Shown here in pieces: positions 58,187-58,244 of a DNA stretch of 58,244 bases. The translations under genes were made by a program, and so were the position numbers. Origin of the DNA: a bacterium (GTDB lineage: Bacteria; Arandabacterota; Arandabacteria; Arandabacterales; Arandabacteraceae); NCBI GenBank assembly GCA_025774845.1, contig JALGZP010000041.1, positions 1 through 58,244 of the forward strand. The letters are read 5' to 3'. The first letter of the stretch is position 1. Each line of letters starts with the position of its first letter. Below the pieces are notes generated by a model, which worked only from the letters and a program-made list of their open reading frames with translations, was not told where the DNA came from and searched no databases.

Positions 58187-58244
58187 CCGGTGTCACCTTA
58201 TATGTTAGCTTGATCTGTGATGATAGAGACACGCTTCCGTAGAC

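Overview
This window reads as a 58 kb piece of a moderately GC-rich genome from a diderm bacterium, most likely an uncultured lineage of the FCB superphylum (Eisenbacteria-, Krumholzibacteria- or Latescibacteria-like). That placement is inference. It rests on an Mla-type lipid transport system and a beta-barrel protein (outer membrane), a giant FG-GAP protein ending in a FlgD-like NYPNPF tail, PEGA-domain proteins, many GTG/TTG starts, and very little intergenic DNA. No rRNA, tRNA, CRISPR array, phage or plasmid gene was seen.

Layout. 147-3905: accessory genes (a frame-broken secreted protein, an ECF sigma factor with a membrane partner) and a REP-associated tyrosine transposase (RAYT) with repeat arms on both sides. 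3900-18213 (minus): a train of 17 tightly packed housekeeping genes running yicC, remA, gmk, rpoZ, coaBC, udg, dnaB, mlaE-F-D, PIN/TRAM, ispD, ispF, ddl, an M42 peptidase, a btpA-like gene and cysS. 18426-27245: rqcH (plus), a pyk-glycosyltransferase-formyltransferase group (minus), then a DUF2207 membrane protein, an arginase-family enzyme and aqpZ (plus). 27313-33271 (minus): a broken mobB, then acpS-nnrDE-M20 amidohydrolase-thiL-ispG. With ispD and ispF this puts three genes of the MEP isoprenoid pathway in the window.

33471-38865 (minus): a small monocistronic gene, an endonuclease V-like protein that has lost its catalytic residues, overlapping a radical SAM protein with an extra C-terminal cysteine cluster, and two tandem GT39-type membrane proteins separated by a block of palindromes. 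39047-50745 (minus): a vWA lipoprotein with a long leader, then a four-gene operon: PEGA/TPR exported protein, membrane NTPase with four PEGA repeats outside, protein kinase fused to an NTPase, and a 1672-residue secreted double beta-propeller. 50932-55573 (minus): an envelope cassette of sulfatase-like, GT39-like and arylsulfotransferase-like proteins. 55894-58186 (plus): a DUF3795 protein, a frame-broken outer-membrane barrel, a lipoprotein and a small exported protein.

Two things stand out. First, a RAYT gene and a matching dispersed repeat family: arms flank the transposase, paired inverted arms occur at 23541 and 27891, and a single arm lies at 1183; copies sit directly on gene ends and supply the stop codons of cysS and ispG. 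Second, the kinase/NTPase/PEGA/propeller operon at 40805-50745, which looks like an undescribed envelope-sensing or surface-assembly system. Three transcription units (RAYT, acpS, sulfatase) also carry promoter hexamers exactly 7 nt upstream of ATG, suggesting leaderless mRNAs.
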